From positions 1-64,000 of the forward strand of contig JBDQOI010000013.1 in NCBI GenBank assembly GCA_040261275.1: a DNA stretch of 64,000 bases, in the 5' to 3' direction. Position numbers and translations under genes: made by a program. Below are positions 1 to 9,010 of this stretch, one piece after another; positions within the stretch are counted from its first letter, which is position 1, and every line of letters starts with the position of its first letter. This stretch comes from UBA8752 sp040261275 (GTDB lineage: Bacteria; Bacteroidota; Bacteroidia; Flavobacteriales_D; Sanyastnellaceae). The notes under the pieces are model-generated. The model did not search any database and was not told the DNA's origin. It saw nothing but the letters and a program-made list of their open reading frames with translations.

Positions 1-3000
1 GTATCGTCGCAGGTGTACTGGTTGGCGCTGTCGACATAGGTGATGTCAATCTGAACATTGCTGTCGCAGTTATCTGTGGCGTCAGCCGTTGCCTGACCAG
101 CAGCAGACGGCGTGGTATCTGCCGCGCAACCCGCTGACAGAACCGTTGTGTAGGTATCGGGGCAAGTGATGTCCACCACCGGATTGATCTCGTCATTTAC
201 GGTGAACTGCTGATCGTGCGTCTGTGTGGTCTCGTTGCCACTGTCGTCACAAGCCACAGCCGTCCAGGTCCTCGTGAAGGTGTAGTTGCCTTCGGCGAGG
301 TCATCACCCGTGCAGCTGTACACCGGAGCGGAGTCGCTGTGGTAAATGCTGATGGTCACGTCACCGTCGCAGTTGTCCGTGGCGGATGCCGTCACAACGT
401 CCAGGCTCAGGTCAGCCTCACAGGCTTCGTTGAGCAATTCGACGCGATCGGCAGGCCAATTGACGCTCAGTGAAGGTGCCGTATTGTCCGTGACCGTGAT
501 GATGTGCTCACAGAAGCTGTTCGCCTTGTAGTTCTCATTCTCACACAAGTCTTCCGCGTAGAATACACGGGTGAACTGGTAGCTACCGTTGTGCCCACCA
601 TCATTGTCACCGTACACGTAGTCGGCACCGTCCGTGCTGCAGGAACCCGGCAGGTCGACGAAGCTGATGTCCTCGTGCCATACGTCGGGGTTGTCGTCAC
701 AGTTATCGGTGACCGTAGCCATTCCCGTCACATCCGTGCTCAAGTCCGTGCTGCAGTTCTCATCGAGGAACACCTCAATGTTGGCAGGACAGAAGTCAAA
801 CTCGGGCGCGAGGGTATCCACCGTAGCCACATACTGGATGGCAGACTCAGACTGGTTACCGCTGTCGTCGGTCACATTCCAGATCCGCACGTACGTACCC
901 GGGCAAGAACCGGAGGTGAGGAAGGCCATGGAAATGTTGTAAGACAGGTCATCGTCACAGTTGTCACTGGCGTGAAGCGGCAACACACTCGTGTCATACG
1001 GATCGGGCATATCACCACACGTGATGGGTGCGGGGTACAGCTCATCCGGGTTCATATCGAACGCGGGTGCCTCCGTATCGGTGAAGGTCAACTCCTGCGA
1101 GCAAGTCTGGACCGTCTCGTTTTCGCAGTTGTCCGTGGCCGTCACCGTGAAGGTGCGGGTCAGGAGGTGGTCACCCTGGTTGTCCTCGTCGCCGTCTGCA
1201 TCCGCATTGAGGTGCGTAATGACGTCTACATAGGTGTAAGTCACCGTGACATCGCTGTCGCAGTTGTCGCTCACCGTCCACGTAGGCTCACCGTTCGTGG
1301 CAATGCTCAAATCTCCATCCGCGAAGCAGACGTTGGAATAAAGGATGTCTCCCGGGCAGGCAATGGACAATTCGGGGTCTGTCGTGTCCTGCACCTCGAT
1401 GGTCTGCGAGCGGCTGTGGATGTTGCCCGCGCAGTCCTCGGTCTCCCAAGTGCGCGTCAGCGTGTATGTGTCTTCGCATGTACCATCCGTGCGCACCTCA
1501 CCCATGTAGCGGATCTCCGGACCGTCGTCACAGTTATCCAGGGCAGCGAGTGATGCCAGCGGTGCCACGGCAGGAACCGCATCACACTCGACTGTCACAT
1601 CCGCCGGGAAGGCCGTGAACTCAGGAGCGGTGGTGTCCTCAATCGTGATGTACTGGATATGCTCGGCATAATTACCGGAGCAGTCCGTCGTGCTGTACGT
1701 ACGCTTGATGGTGTACTCCTGCAAGCAGGCTGTGGTCAGGATGAGGTCCGTGTAGCTCACGAGGGCTTCTGCATCGCAGTTGTCCATCGCCTCGGCATGC
1801 AATCCGTCGCCGGGGGTGTACTCAGGCACTGCGTAGAAGTTGCCCAAGGCGTGCTGAACGAAACCGGTCAGAGATGCATCACTGCACTCCATGGTCAGGT
1901 CGGCAGGAGCCAACGTCCATTCGGCAGGCGTGCGGTCGGTGACCACGACAATCTGCTGGAAGGCACGGATATTCCCACACATATCGTATGCAGTGTAGTC
2001 AATGATGTAATCGTCCCAGCAACCGGCGGAAAGCGGCGTGCACTCTACGTCCACATGGCTCAACTCACAGTTGTCTGTGACGGTCACAAGACCTACACTG
2101 TTCAGGTAATCATAGTCGCAAGCACCCTCGACCCAGAGGTCGCACTCCAATGTATCCACACCCAAGGCGAGGAAGGAGGGCTTGATGTTGTCTTCGATGT
2201 CAATGCGCTGATTATCCGACGTAGCGAAAGAGTTACCACAGCTGTCTGTTGCCATGGCGGTCCAGGTACGGATGATGCTGTAGCATCCTGTGCTGACGCT
2301 ATCGACGATGGCGTCGCTAAAGTCCACACCGGTGTCCGCAAGGTCACAATTGTCACTGAATGTGGTGACAGGGTTACCGGTGTTGCTCGGGTCGAGGTCC
2401 ACGTAGCAAAGGCCGTTCACGTTCAGCGTGATGTCCGCAGGAGCGGCCACCGTGACTTCGGGTTGCGTGTTGTCCTCAATCGTAATGACTTGAACGTGGT
2501 AGGTCTGGTTGCCGAAGCAATCGGTTGCCACCCAAGTGCGGTTCAGGACTCGGCAGCTGCTGGCCGTGTAGCTGTCCGTAGTCTCACCCACAAGCTCAAC
2601 ACATACAAAGTGCGTATTGCCGTCGGCGAAACCGCTCGTGTTGGGATCGAATCCAGCAGCACACCCGTACTCGGTGTCGTCACAATTGTCCGTGAAGAGC
2701 ACGATTTCAGCAGAGGCAGGATTGTCTGCGAGCCACTGATCGCTGGTATCGCAAGCCATCAAGAGGTCTGCACCACCGGAGATGTAGGTGGGGGGCGTTT
2801 CGTCATCACGCGTGATGGTCTGTACGATTTCTGTGGCGACGTTGCATTGGTCGTCAAAGGCGATGTAGTGGATCTCCACATACTCACCCTCTTGGCAATC
2901 CGTAGGCAGGTCGCATTCAGGGTCGAGCGTGGCGATGACGTCGCCTGCAAAGCCCATGGCGCTCTCACCCGCGATGGAACCGTTCCAGCTGAACCAGCCG

Positions 3001-6000
3001 GAGAACCCATTGTCGTCGCAATTGTGGTTGTTGGCGCCGTTACCGAGCTGGAAGCCGAAGTATTCGCTGGCCGGCTGGTGGCTGAAGTGAATCAGCGTTC
3101 CAAACTGCCAAGCTCCGGGACCACCCACAGCATAGGAAGCGTCATTGTTGAGCGTGTACATGGTCCAGAGGGACGTGTTCACTGCACAACCGTAGTCGTT
3201 CTTGAATCCACCGGGCCAGTCTGCTCCGACCGTGCGGCCTTCGAAGAACATGTGGATTTCCAAGCGGAGATTGTTGTCATCCTTGTCCATCACCGTTCCC
3301 TCAAGCAAGGCGTTTCCGTCCTCATATTGCGTCAAGGTCACGCCACCATTGGCCGCGTCTTCGATGAAGTAGTGACCGCCACCCATGTCTCCGTTCAAGT
3401 CGTAGAATTGAAGGAGGGCGTCGGGACCGTTGTTGAAGTTGGGGTCGTCCCCGGCGGTCATGGCCGTCCACACCTGGGTGGAGCCACCACCACCGCAATT
3501 CTGGTTGCGACCATCTGTCCGGGTCTTGACCGTGACGACCTCATCGAGCTCCAGGTCGTTGCAGGCAAAGCCCGTCGCATCGGCTGGCTCAGCAGCGACG
3601 AGTTCGGACTCGCACTCCACGGTGTAGTCGGCGAGGTCTCCGTCAACCTGAAGGTTGGCGCAACCGAGGCAGGGATCTGCACTATCCAGCGGGATGACCC
3701 GGCTGATGGCATAGAGGAAGCTGTTGCCATTGAACTGGTACGCACCATTCTCAATGACGAACTCCTCGCCGCCTGCGTTTACAAGACGAGCCTCTCCGCC
3801 TACTTCTGTATAGGTGAAGGTCTCACCGTAGTAGTTGTCGTAAGTTCCTCCTTCTGTCATGAGCTCGCACAGGCCGGGGAACACGTGCCCGACGATGAGA
3901 TCACCCAAAACATCCTGGGAAAGGGTATTCAGGTTGTAACCCGCGTCATCCCAAGCTGCGTCCACGGGGAGGAAAATCGAACCGCAATCTGAACCTTCTG
4001 TAGCGGGAACCAAAAGATCTCCATTTCCAGAAAGAATCAGGCCTTGGATCAGGTCATCAGAAGGGCTTTCCAGGGCCGAGCCGAGCAACGCTGCAGAACT
4101 GTCAATCGGCGCGCCGTCGTTGGTCGCTACATCGACTGCACCACCCACGGTGGCCAAGCCCTCGTCCTCGTTGCAAATTCCATCGCCGTCGAGGTCATTT
4201 AAGCAACCTCCATCGCAATCCACATAACCTACACCAAATAGGTCGATGGGATAATCACAGTCACCGGCATCCGTGGCATTGGGGTCGTAGTTACAGGCAT
4301 CTTCTTCCTGGCAACCCACGATCTCGAAAGGATCGCATACACCGTCGGCGTCGGAATCGGCCAAACAGTTACCATCACAATCGTAACCCGCGTCAGCAAA
4401 CTCACACGTGCCTGCATCGGTGGCAGAAGGGTCGTAGTTACAGGCCGTATCATCCTGGCAACCGACGACTTCGAGCTCATCACAAACGAGATCGCTATCG
4501 GAATCGTTCAAGCAGTTGCCATCACAATCCACGATGTTGTTCGGATACCCATCGGGGTACTCACAAAGTGAGTCGTCCGTATCCGAGAAATCTGCCGCGT
4601 TGCAAGCGTTGGGATCGGTACATCCCGCCAGCTCGTCTTCATCACAAACCCCGTCATTATCTGCATCGTTCAGGCAGTTACCGTCACAATCGAGGTAAGT
4701 CAGTCCATAGATGTCTACTGGGTATTCGCAGGAACCGTCGTTATCCGTAGCCGCGGCATCGAAATTACAGGCATCCTCCTCGTCACAACCGGGAACCTCA
4801 TCCTCATCGCAAACACCATCACTGTCCGCGTCATTCAAGCAGTTTCCTGCGCAGTCCACGATGTTGTTCGGGTATCCTGCGGGGTAGGTACAACCGCTGT
4901 TGTCGGTGTCCGTAAAATCCCCTGCGTTACAGGCGTCGGGGTCGGTACATCCGGCGAGTTCGTCGTCATTGCAGATGCCGTCGTTGTCGTCGTCATTCGG
5001 ATTTACCGTTCCATCGTTGTTGCAGGTCTCGCAGGGATCATCAGCAAATACACAGGAGCCATCATCGATAGTAGCGGTCAAGTCGAAGTTGCAGGCCGTG
5101 CCATCGGTACAACCGGCGCAAGATGTGAACTCACAGGATCCATCGTCATCCGTGGCCGTTGCATCGTAGTTGCAAGCCCCGACATCCTGACATCCTTCAA
5201 TCTCATCCTCATCACAAATCAGATCACTGTCCGCGTCGTTCAAACAGTTACCGTCGCAGTCCAGACCTGCTTCGGCAAACGTACAGGAACCATCATCGTC
5301 CGTGGCAGAGGCACTGTAGTTGCAGGCCGTCTCGTCCTGGCATCCGCCAATTTCATCCTCGTCGCAGACGAGGTCATTGTCGGCGTCATTCAGGCAGTTG
5401 CCATCACAATCGACATTGGTGCTCGCAGGATAGGTGCATGACCCATCGTCATCTGTAGCCGTTGCGTCGTAGTTGCAAGCCTCTGCATCCTGGCAACCGC
5501 CAATCTCATCCTCGTCGCAGATCTGGTCATTGTCGGCATCGTTCAGACAGTTTCCGTCACAGTCGAGATTGGCACTTCCATATAGGTCCAGCGGAAACTC
5601 ACAGGAGCCATCATCCTCTGAGGCTTCAGCATCGTAGTTGCAGGCTGCTTCATCCGTGCAGCCAGGCTGAGGAGCACCCGCCCCGAAGAAAAAGGTGTCG
5701 CGGAACTCGTTGGCTCCGTCACCATTGATGAACACCTGGCAGTAAATCTGGCCACTGAGCTCACCACTCGTGGTAAACTGACCCACAAGCACCTTCAAGT
5801 CTGTTCCAGCCACACCGTTGGCATCGCCGTTCAGCGCGTACCACGCGCCTCCGATGGCATCATCGATGGAAATATTTCCACCGGGAAGTCCAGCACCGGG
5901 ATCGAAGTTGGTTGCCCATGGGTTGACAGTGGATTGCACCGTAGATACGGCGGCTTCACCAGCCAGAGCATTTGGGACACCTTCCAACCCGATGGTCACC

Positions 6001-6377
6001 CAACTGTCGTAGACCAAATCAGGATACACTGGGAACAGAAGACTGTTGATTCCATTGGGTGTGGAGCCCCCAAGAGTAGCGTGATAGAAGTTGGTCGTGG
6101 TATTGACAAACGTGGGATTCGTCTCGTCACCTGAAACGGACGACATGAAATCATCGTCGTTGTTCATGGTAACATAGAGCCGGGTTGTCGAGAATCCGGT
6201 GAGGTCAACAATTCCTAGTGCACCAACGAGAAGGCCCACGTTTTCAGTCACAACCTCGACTTCGAGATCATAGCCTTCCGGGGCTGGTGCGGAATTCACA
6301 GCAACTTGCTGTTGGGAAAGAGCAGTGGTCAGACAGCAGAAAAAAACTGCGACCAGATTGATGGTCTTGGACATCAT
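1..6377 (-). CDS. Giant secreted repeat protein, N-terminal part (C-terminus beyond window)
   Basis: One uninterrupted reading frame of 2125 codons runs from the ATGATG at 6377 (alternative start 6374) to the left window edge with no stop, so the 3' end is missing. Residues 1-20 form a signal peptide ending near LSQQQ. Residues about 21-235 are a beta-rich region without a family I recognise. Residues about 236-740 hold ten Cys/Asp repeats of the GCxDxxACNYDxxA type, most followed by an Asp-rich DCDGNCLNDxDxDxxCDEDE unit that resembles thrombospondin type 3 / EF-hand-like calcium loops. Residues about 772-896 look like a FAS1 (fasciclin) domain. From about 900 onward come at least ten HYR-like modules with TDxxxP, DNCD and TRTW signatures. 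It is likely a surface or exported adhesin-type protein of the T9SS; a sorting domain would lie outside the window. No catalytic domain is visible. The function is unknown. Confidence 0.9.
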   Translation of the reverse strand, partial: MMSKTINLVAVFFCCLTTALSQQQVAVNSAPAPEGYDLEVEVVTENVGLLVGALGIVDLTGFSTTRLYVTMNNDDDFMSSVSGDETNPTFVNTTTNFYHATLGGSTPNGINSLLFPVYPDLVYDSWVTIGLEGVPNALAGEAAVSTVQSTVNPWATNFDPGAGLPGGNISIDDAIGGAWYALNGDANGVAGTDLKVLVGQFTTSGELSGQIYCQVFINGDGANEFRDTFFFGAGAPQPGCTDEAACNYDAEASEDDGSCEFPLDLYGSANLDCDGNCLNDADNDQICDEDEIGGCQDAEACNYDATATDDDGSCTYPASTNVDCDGNCLNDADNDLVCDEDEIGGCQDETACNYSASATDDDGSCTFAEAGLDCDGNCLNDADSDLICDEDEIEGCQDVGACNYDATATDDDGSCEFTSCAGCTDGTACNFDLTATIDDGSCVFADDPCETCNNDGTVNPNDDDNDGICNDDELAGCTDPDACNAGDFTDTDNSGCTYPAGYPNNIVDCAGNCLNDADSDGVCDEDEVPGCDEEDACNFDAAATDNDGSCEYPVDIYGLTYLDCDGNCLNDADNDGVCDEDELAGCTDPNACNAADFSDTDDSLCEYPDGYPNNIVDCDGNCLNDSDSDLVCDELEVVGCQDDTACNYDPSATDAGTCEFADAGYDCDGNCLADSDADGVCDPFEIVGCQEEDACNYDPNATDAGDCDYPIDLFGVGYVDCDGGCLNDLDGDGICNEDEGLATVGGAVDVATNDGAPIDSSAALLGSALESPSDDLIQGLILSGNGDLLVPATEGSDCGSIFLPVDAAWDDAGYNLNTLSQDVLGDLIVGHVFPGLCELMTEGGTYDNYYGETFTYTEVGGEARLVNAGGEEFVIENGAYQFNGNSFLYAISRVIPLDSADPCLGCANLQVDGDLADYTVECESELVAAEPADATGFACNDLELDEVVTVKTRTDGRNQNCGGGGSTQVWTAMTAGDDPNFNNGPDALLQFYDLNGDMGGGHYFIEDAANGGVTLTQYEDGNALLEGTVMDKDDNNLRLEIHMFFEGRTVGADWPGGFKNDYGCAVNTSLWTMYTLNNDASYAVGGPGAWQFGTLIHFSHQPASEYFGFQLGNGANNHNCDDNGFSGWFSWNGSIAGESAMGFAGDVIATLDPECDLPTDCQEGEYVEIHYIAFDDQCNVATEIVQTITRDDETPPTYISGGADLLMACDTSDQWLADNPASAEIVLFTDNCDDTEYGCAAGFDPNTSGFADGNTHFVCVELVGETTDSYTASSCRVLNRTWVATDCFGNQTYHVQVITIEDNTQPEVTVAAPADITLNVNGLCYVDLDPSNTGNPVTTFSDNCDLADTGVDFSDAIVDSVSTGCYSIIRTWTAMATDSCGNSFATSDNQRIDIEDNIKPSFLALGVDTLECDLWVEGACDYDYLNSVGLVTVTDNCELSHVDVECTPLSAGCWDDYIIDYTAYDMCGNIRAFQQIVVVTDRTPAEWTLAPADLTMECSDASLTGFVQHALGNFYAVPEYTPGDGLHAEAMDNCDAEALVSYTDLILTTACLQEYTIKRTYSTTDCSGNYAEHIQYITIEDTTAPEFTAFPADVTVECDAVPAVAPLASLAALDNCDDGPEIRYMGEVRTDGTCEDTYTLTRTWETEDCAGNIHSRSQTIEVQDTTDPELSIACPGDILYSNVCFADGDLSIATNGEPTWTVSDNCDSDVTVTYTYVDVITHLNADADGDEDNQGDHLLTRTFTVTATDNCENETVQTCSQELTFTDTEAPAFDMNPDELYPAPITCGDMPDPYDTSVLPLHASDNCDDDLSYNISMAFLTSGSCPGTYVRIWNVTDDSGNQSESAIQYVATVDTLAPEFDFCPANIEVFLDENCSTDLSTDVTGMATVTDNCDDNPDVWHEDISFVDLPGSCSTDGADYVYGDNDGGHNGSYQFTRVFYAEDLCENENYKANSFCEHIITVTDNTAPSLSVNWPADRVELLNEACEADLSLDVVTASATDNCDGDVTISIYHSDSAPVYSCTGDDLAEGNYTFTRTWTAVACDDSGNETTQTHDQQFTVNDEINPVVDITCPDTYTTVLSAGCAADTTPSAAGQATADATDNCDSNVQIDITYVDSANQYTCDD

Positions 6378-6470
6378 ATCAAGCGAATTGGTTAAACGCG
6401 GTTAAAAGTTCCTCCTAAGAGATGCTCGAATTTAATTGGAGCTTCTCTATAAATCGCCTCCGGTTACAAA

Positions 6471-6490
6471 CTCCGCCATCTGAGGCGGAG
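6471..6490. other. Inverted repeat in the giant gene leader
   Basis: CTCCGCC and GGCGGAG form a perfect 7-bp stem around a 6-base loop, about 95 bases upstream of the giant gene start. No T-tract follows on either strand, so it is not a typical terminator. It could be a leader hairpin or a protein-binding palindrome; the function is unknown. Confidence 0.4.
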
Positions 6491-6671
6491 ATCTATTTCT
6501 TGTTTCGTCTATTTATTTAGCCGTTTTGTCGAATGTTAGATTTATAATTCACCATTCTATGGCATAAACCATAGACCAACATCATTATTCTCCCAGTGGC
6601 GTATAATCCCCATTGAGGGGCAGTAAAGGGGCGGGTTGAGAAGAATGCGCTCAACTAGCTCATAACTTTCG

Positions 6672-6679
6672 TAGGTTTG
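6672..6679 (+). promoter_or_regulatory. Candidate -7 element for tRNA-Phe
   Basis: TAGGTTTG is an exact match to the Bacteroidota primary sigma factor -7 consensus TAnnTTTG and ends 11 bases before the tRNA. No TTG-type -33 element is visible at the expected distance. Confidence 0.5.
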
Positions 6680-6690
6680 CCCGCCGATTT

Positions 6691-6763
6691 GGTACCATAG
6701 CTCAGGTGGTAGAGCAATGGATTGAAAATCCATGTGTCCCTGGTTCGAATCCAGGTGGTACCA
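6691..6763 (+). tRNA. tRNA-Phe (GAA)
   Basis: The 73-base cloverleaf has acceptor arms GGTACCA/TGGTACC, an anticodon stem ATGGA/TCCAT enclosing loop TTGAAAA (anticodon GAA, Phe), and a T arm CCTGG-TTCGAAT-CCAGG. The discriminator base is A. CCA is not encoded. A strong terminator hairpin follows at once. Confidence 0.96.
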
Positions 6764-6770
6764 CTCTCCA

Positions 6771-6803
6771 AACAAGCGGACCTCGGTCCGCTTGTTGCAT
6801 TTT
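6771..6803 (+). terminator. Rho-independent terminator after tRNA-Phe
   Basis: AACAAGCGGACC and GGTCCGCTTGTT form a perfect 12-bp inverted repeat with a tiny loop, followed by TTTT a few bases later. It separates the tRNA from aroB, whose start codon at 6810 lies just beyond it. Confidence 0.8.
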
Positions 6804-6809
6804 AAGCCC

Positions 6810-7931
6810 ATGCACACCGCTATTCCTGACGTTTCGCACGTACACATCGACCCTACATTCGAAGCACTGCGCTCATGGATCGAGCTGAAGCGGCCTACCT
6901 CCATCGTGGTCATCACAGACCAACAAACGGAAAAACACTGCCTTCCACACCTTACGCCGCACCTGCCTCCGGGCACCCAGTTCTTGGGGCTTGCAGGACA
7001 TGGAGAATCCATTAAAACCCTGGAATACCTGCACGCCATTTGGGACAGTCTGGAAGGCATGTCCATGGACCGAAATGGTCTCATCATCGCTTTGGGTGGG
7101 GGTACCGTCACAGACTTGGTCGCCATGGCTGCAGGCACCTACATGCGCGGCATCCCCTTCTGGTTGATTCCCACTACTTTATTGGGGATGGTGGACGCGT
7201 CCATCGGTGGCAAGACCGGGATCAACTTCAATGGCTTGAAAAACCGAATCGGCACCTTTCACAACCCGGAGGGCATCAGCATCCACACGGACAACCTTTC
7301 CTCCCTCGATCCGCGAGAACTGCGGAATGGATGGGCTGAACACATCAAGCACATTCTCATTCATCCGGATGCCCTCGATGAATCCATGGCCGACACCTTA
7401 CCAAAGCTGGATGCATCCATCCCTGCAGCGGAACTGTCCCATGCCATTGCCACCTCCGTAGGCATCAAGTGGTCCACGGTTTTGCAAGACCCGGAGGAAA
7501 AATCCGGAATGCGTAAAGTCCTGAACTTCGGCCACACGACGGGTCACGCACTCGAAAGCTCGATACTGGGATCGGGTGGCGACATCAAACACGGGGAAGC
7601 CATAGCCTGGGGCATGCGCATTGCCCTAATCATCAGCGGACAACACGCCTCCTGCCCCCAAGTTGATGACAACACCTACCGCCTTGTGATTGACTTTTTG
7701 AAGCAACAGGTCCCCCTGCATTGCGCGGTCCCGGATGCGGTCACCCTGTGGAGAATCATGTCAACCGACAAGAAAAATGCCGGCGGGCAAATACTGATGG
7801 TTCTTCTCGACGGCCCCGGAAATCCCGTCATCGATGTGCCTGTAACATTTGAAGCGTTTGAAGCGGCCCATGCCATTGCATTGAACGGCGGATTTGGCAA
7901 CGCCCGTCCAGACGAGTCCAACGCACCTTAA
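6810..7931 (+). CDS. aroB: 3-dehydroquinate synthase
   Basis: AroB converts 3-deoxy-D-arabino-heptulosonate 7-phosphate to 3-dehydroquinate, the second step of the cytosolic shikimate pathway. The 373-residue product has the usual length. Visible signatures are the NAD-binding GGGTVTD (residues 96-102), the PTTLLGMVDASIGGKTG block, and the zinc/active-site segments HTTGHALE and HGEAIAWGM. The ATG at 6810 is chosen because the upstream in-frame ATG lies inside the tRNA. The gene is first in a tight plus-strand run with lpxD (9-base gap), so it may be co-transcribed with the lipid A genes although its pathway is different. Confidence 0.95.
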   Translation: MHTAIPDVSHVHIDPTFEALRSWIELKRPTSIVVITDQQTEKHCLPHLTPHLPPGTQFLGLAGHGESIKTLEYLHAIWDSLEGMSMDRNGLIIALGGGTVTDLVAMAAGTYMRGIPFWLIPTTLLGMVDASIGGKTGINFNGLKNRIGTFHNPEGISIHTDNLSSLDPRELRNGWAEHIKHILIHPDALDESMADTLPKLDASIPAAELSHAIATSVGIKWSTVLQDPEEKSGMRKVLNFGHTTGHALESSILGSGGDIKHGEAIAWGMRIALIISGQHASCPQVDDNTYRLVIDFLKQQVPLHCAVPDAVTLWRIMSTDKKNAGGQILMVLLDGPGNPVIDVPVTFEAFEAAHAIALNGGFGNARPDESNAP

Positions 7932-7940
7932 TTTCGCAGC

Positions 7941-8993
7941 ATGGAGGTATCCATCCACACGGTGGCCGGATTGTTGAACGGAAGAATTGATCGGGAAGGC
8001 GATGTCCTGATCCACGGTTTTGCGGGCATCGAGGATGCCAACCCGGGACAATTGACTTTTCTGGCCAACCCCGCCTACGAGAATCATCTCTACACCACCC
8101 GCGCAAGCGCCGTCTTGGTTTCCGATGCTTTTACGCCCAGTAGCCCCTTGCCCCAAGGAATACGGCTGATCCGCGTGGAGGACCCCTATTCAGCCATGGC
8201 CCGGTTAATGCAGGAATTCGGAACACCCGCATCTACCCCGCAAGAGGATACCCGAATTCACCCCTCCGCCATCGTGCATGAGACAGCCTCCATCGGGAAG
8301 GGTGTGCAGATCGAGGCGTTCTGTCATGTTGGACAGGGCAGTCAAATTGGCGATGGTTGCCGTCTGCTTCCGGGAAGCATGATTGGTTCAAACGTTTCCA
8401 TGGGAACGCGGTGCACGTTGGGAATGCGCAGCATTATCGGAAATCATTGTGTCCTGGGCGACGGCTGTATCCTGCAAGCCGGTGCCAACATCGGAGCCGA
8501 TGGATTCGGATTCGCTCCTACTGACGAGGGCTACGAAAAGATTCCTCAATTGGGCAATGTGGTCATAGGCAATGGCTGCGAGATTGGGGCGGGCACCACC
8601 ATTGACAGGGCCACCTTGGGATCGACCGTTTTGGGGGATGGGGTCAAGCTCGACAACCTGATCCAAGTGGCGCACAATGTCAGGATTGGTTCGAACACTG
8701 TGATTGCCGCACAGACCGGCATCGCGGGCTCAACGGAAATTGGTGAGCATTGCATGATCGGAGGGCAAGTTGGTATCAACGGGCACATTCGCATTGCAGG
8801 TCATACTCGAATTGCCGCGAAGAGCGGCATTACGGCGAGCATTACAACCGAAGGACAGGTGCTACAAGGCAATCCCGCCCTTCCCATCCGGAAGCACAGG
8901 ATCATGCAACTTGCCCTTCGCAAATTGGCCCGCGAATTCTCCCAGAAGAAAGCGGGCGACCCGCTGCGGGCTGCGGCTGCAGAGGACCGTTGA
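7941..8993 (+). CDS. lpxD: UDP-3-O-(3-hydroxyacyl)glucosamine N-acyltransferase
   Basis: LpxD adds the second, N-linked 3-hydroxyacyl chain from acyl-ACP to UDP-3-O-acyl-glucosamine in lipid A synthesis. The 350-residue protein has an N-terminal uridine-binding domain (to about residue 100) and then a left-handed beta helix of hexapeptide repeats (for example IGKGVQ, IGDGCR, IGANIG) ending in a helical tail. The catalytic His lies in the VAHNVRIG segment at residue 245. It sits 17 bases upstream of lpxC-fabZ in an lpxD-lpxC/fabZ-lpxA order. Confidence 0.95.
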   Translation: MEVSIHTVAGLLNGRIDREGDVLIHGFAGIEDANPGQLTFLANPAYENHLYTTRASAVLVSDAFTPSSPLPQGIRLIRVEDPYSAMARLMQEFGTPASTPQEDTRIHPSAIVHETASIGKGVQIEAFCHVGQGSQIGDGCRLLPGSMIGSNVSMGTRCTLGMRSIIGNHCVLGDGCILQAGANIGADGFGFAPTDEGYEKIPQLGNVVIGNGCEIGAGTTIDRATLGSTVLGDGVKLDNLIQVAHNVRIGSNTVIAAQTGIAGSTEIGEHCMIGGQVGINGHIRIAGHTRIAAKSGITASITTEGQVLQGNPALPIRKHRIMQLALRKLAREFSQKKAGDPLRAAAAEDR

Positions 8994-9010
8994 ATCTCCA
9001 TTTTGGCAAC

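Larger units (their letters stand above)
6378..6690. other. Intergenic region between giant protein gene and tRNA-Phe
   Basis: This is 313 bases of markedly AT-richer DNA with no convincing gene. It holds the 5' leader and presumably the promoter of the leftward giant gene, a small inverted repeat (6471-6490) and the tRNA-Phe promoter candidate (6672-6679). A GGAGGA lies about 30 bases before the giant gene start, too far to be a clear ribosome binding site. Confidence 0.6.

Noticed and set aside
1659..3992. A 777-codon open frame on the plus strand, and a 349-codon one at 504-1553
   Set aside because: They lie antisense to the giant minus-strand gene. Their products have no domain pattern, while the minus strand gives clear signal peptide, repeats and HYR-like modules. 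They are shadows of biased codon use.
4140..5670. Regularly spaced repeats that could suggest a CRISPR-like array
   Set aside because: The units are in one open frame, vary in length and sequence, and encode Cys/Asp protein repeats. They are coding repeats.
6732..6809. Longer N-terminus for aroB starting inside tRNA-Phe
   Set aside because: It would cross the tRNA 3' half and the terminator. The ATG at 6810 gives the usual AroB N-terminus.
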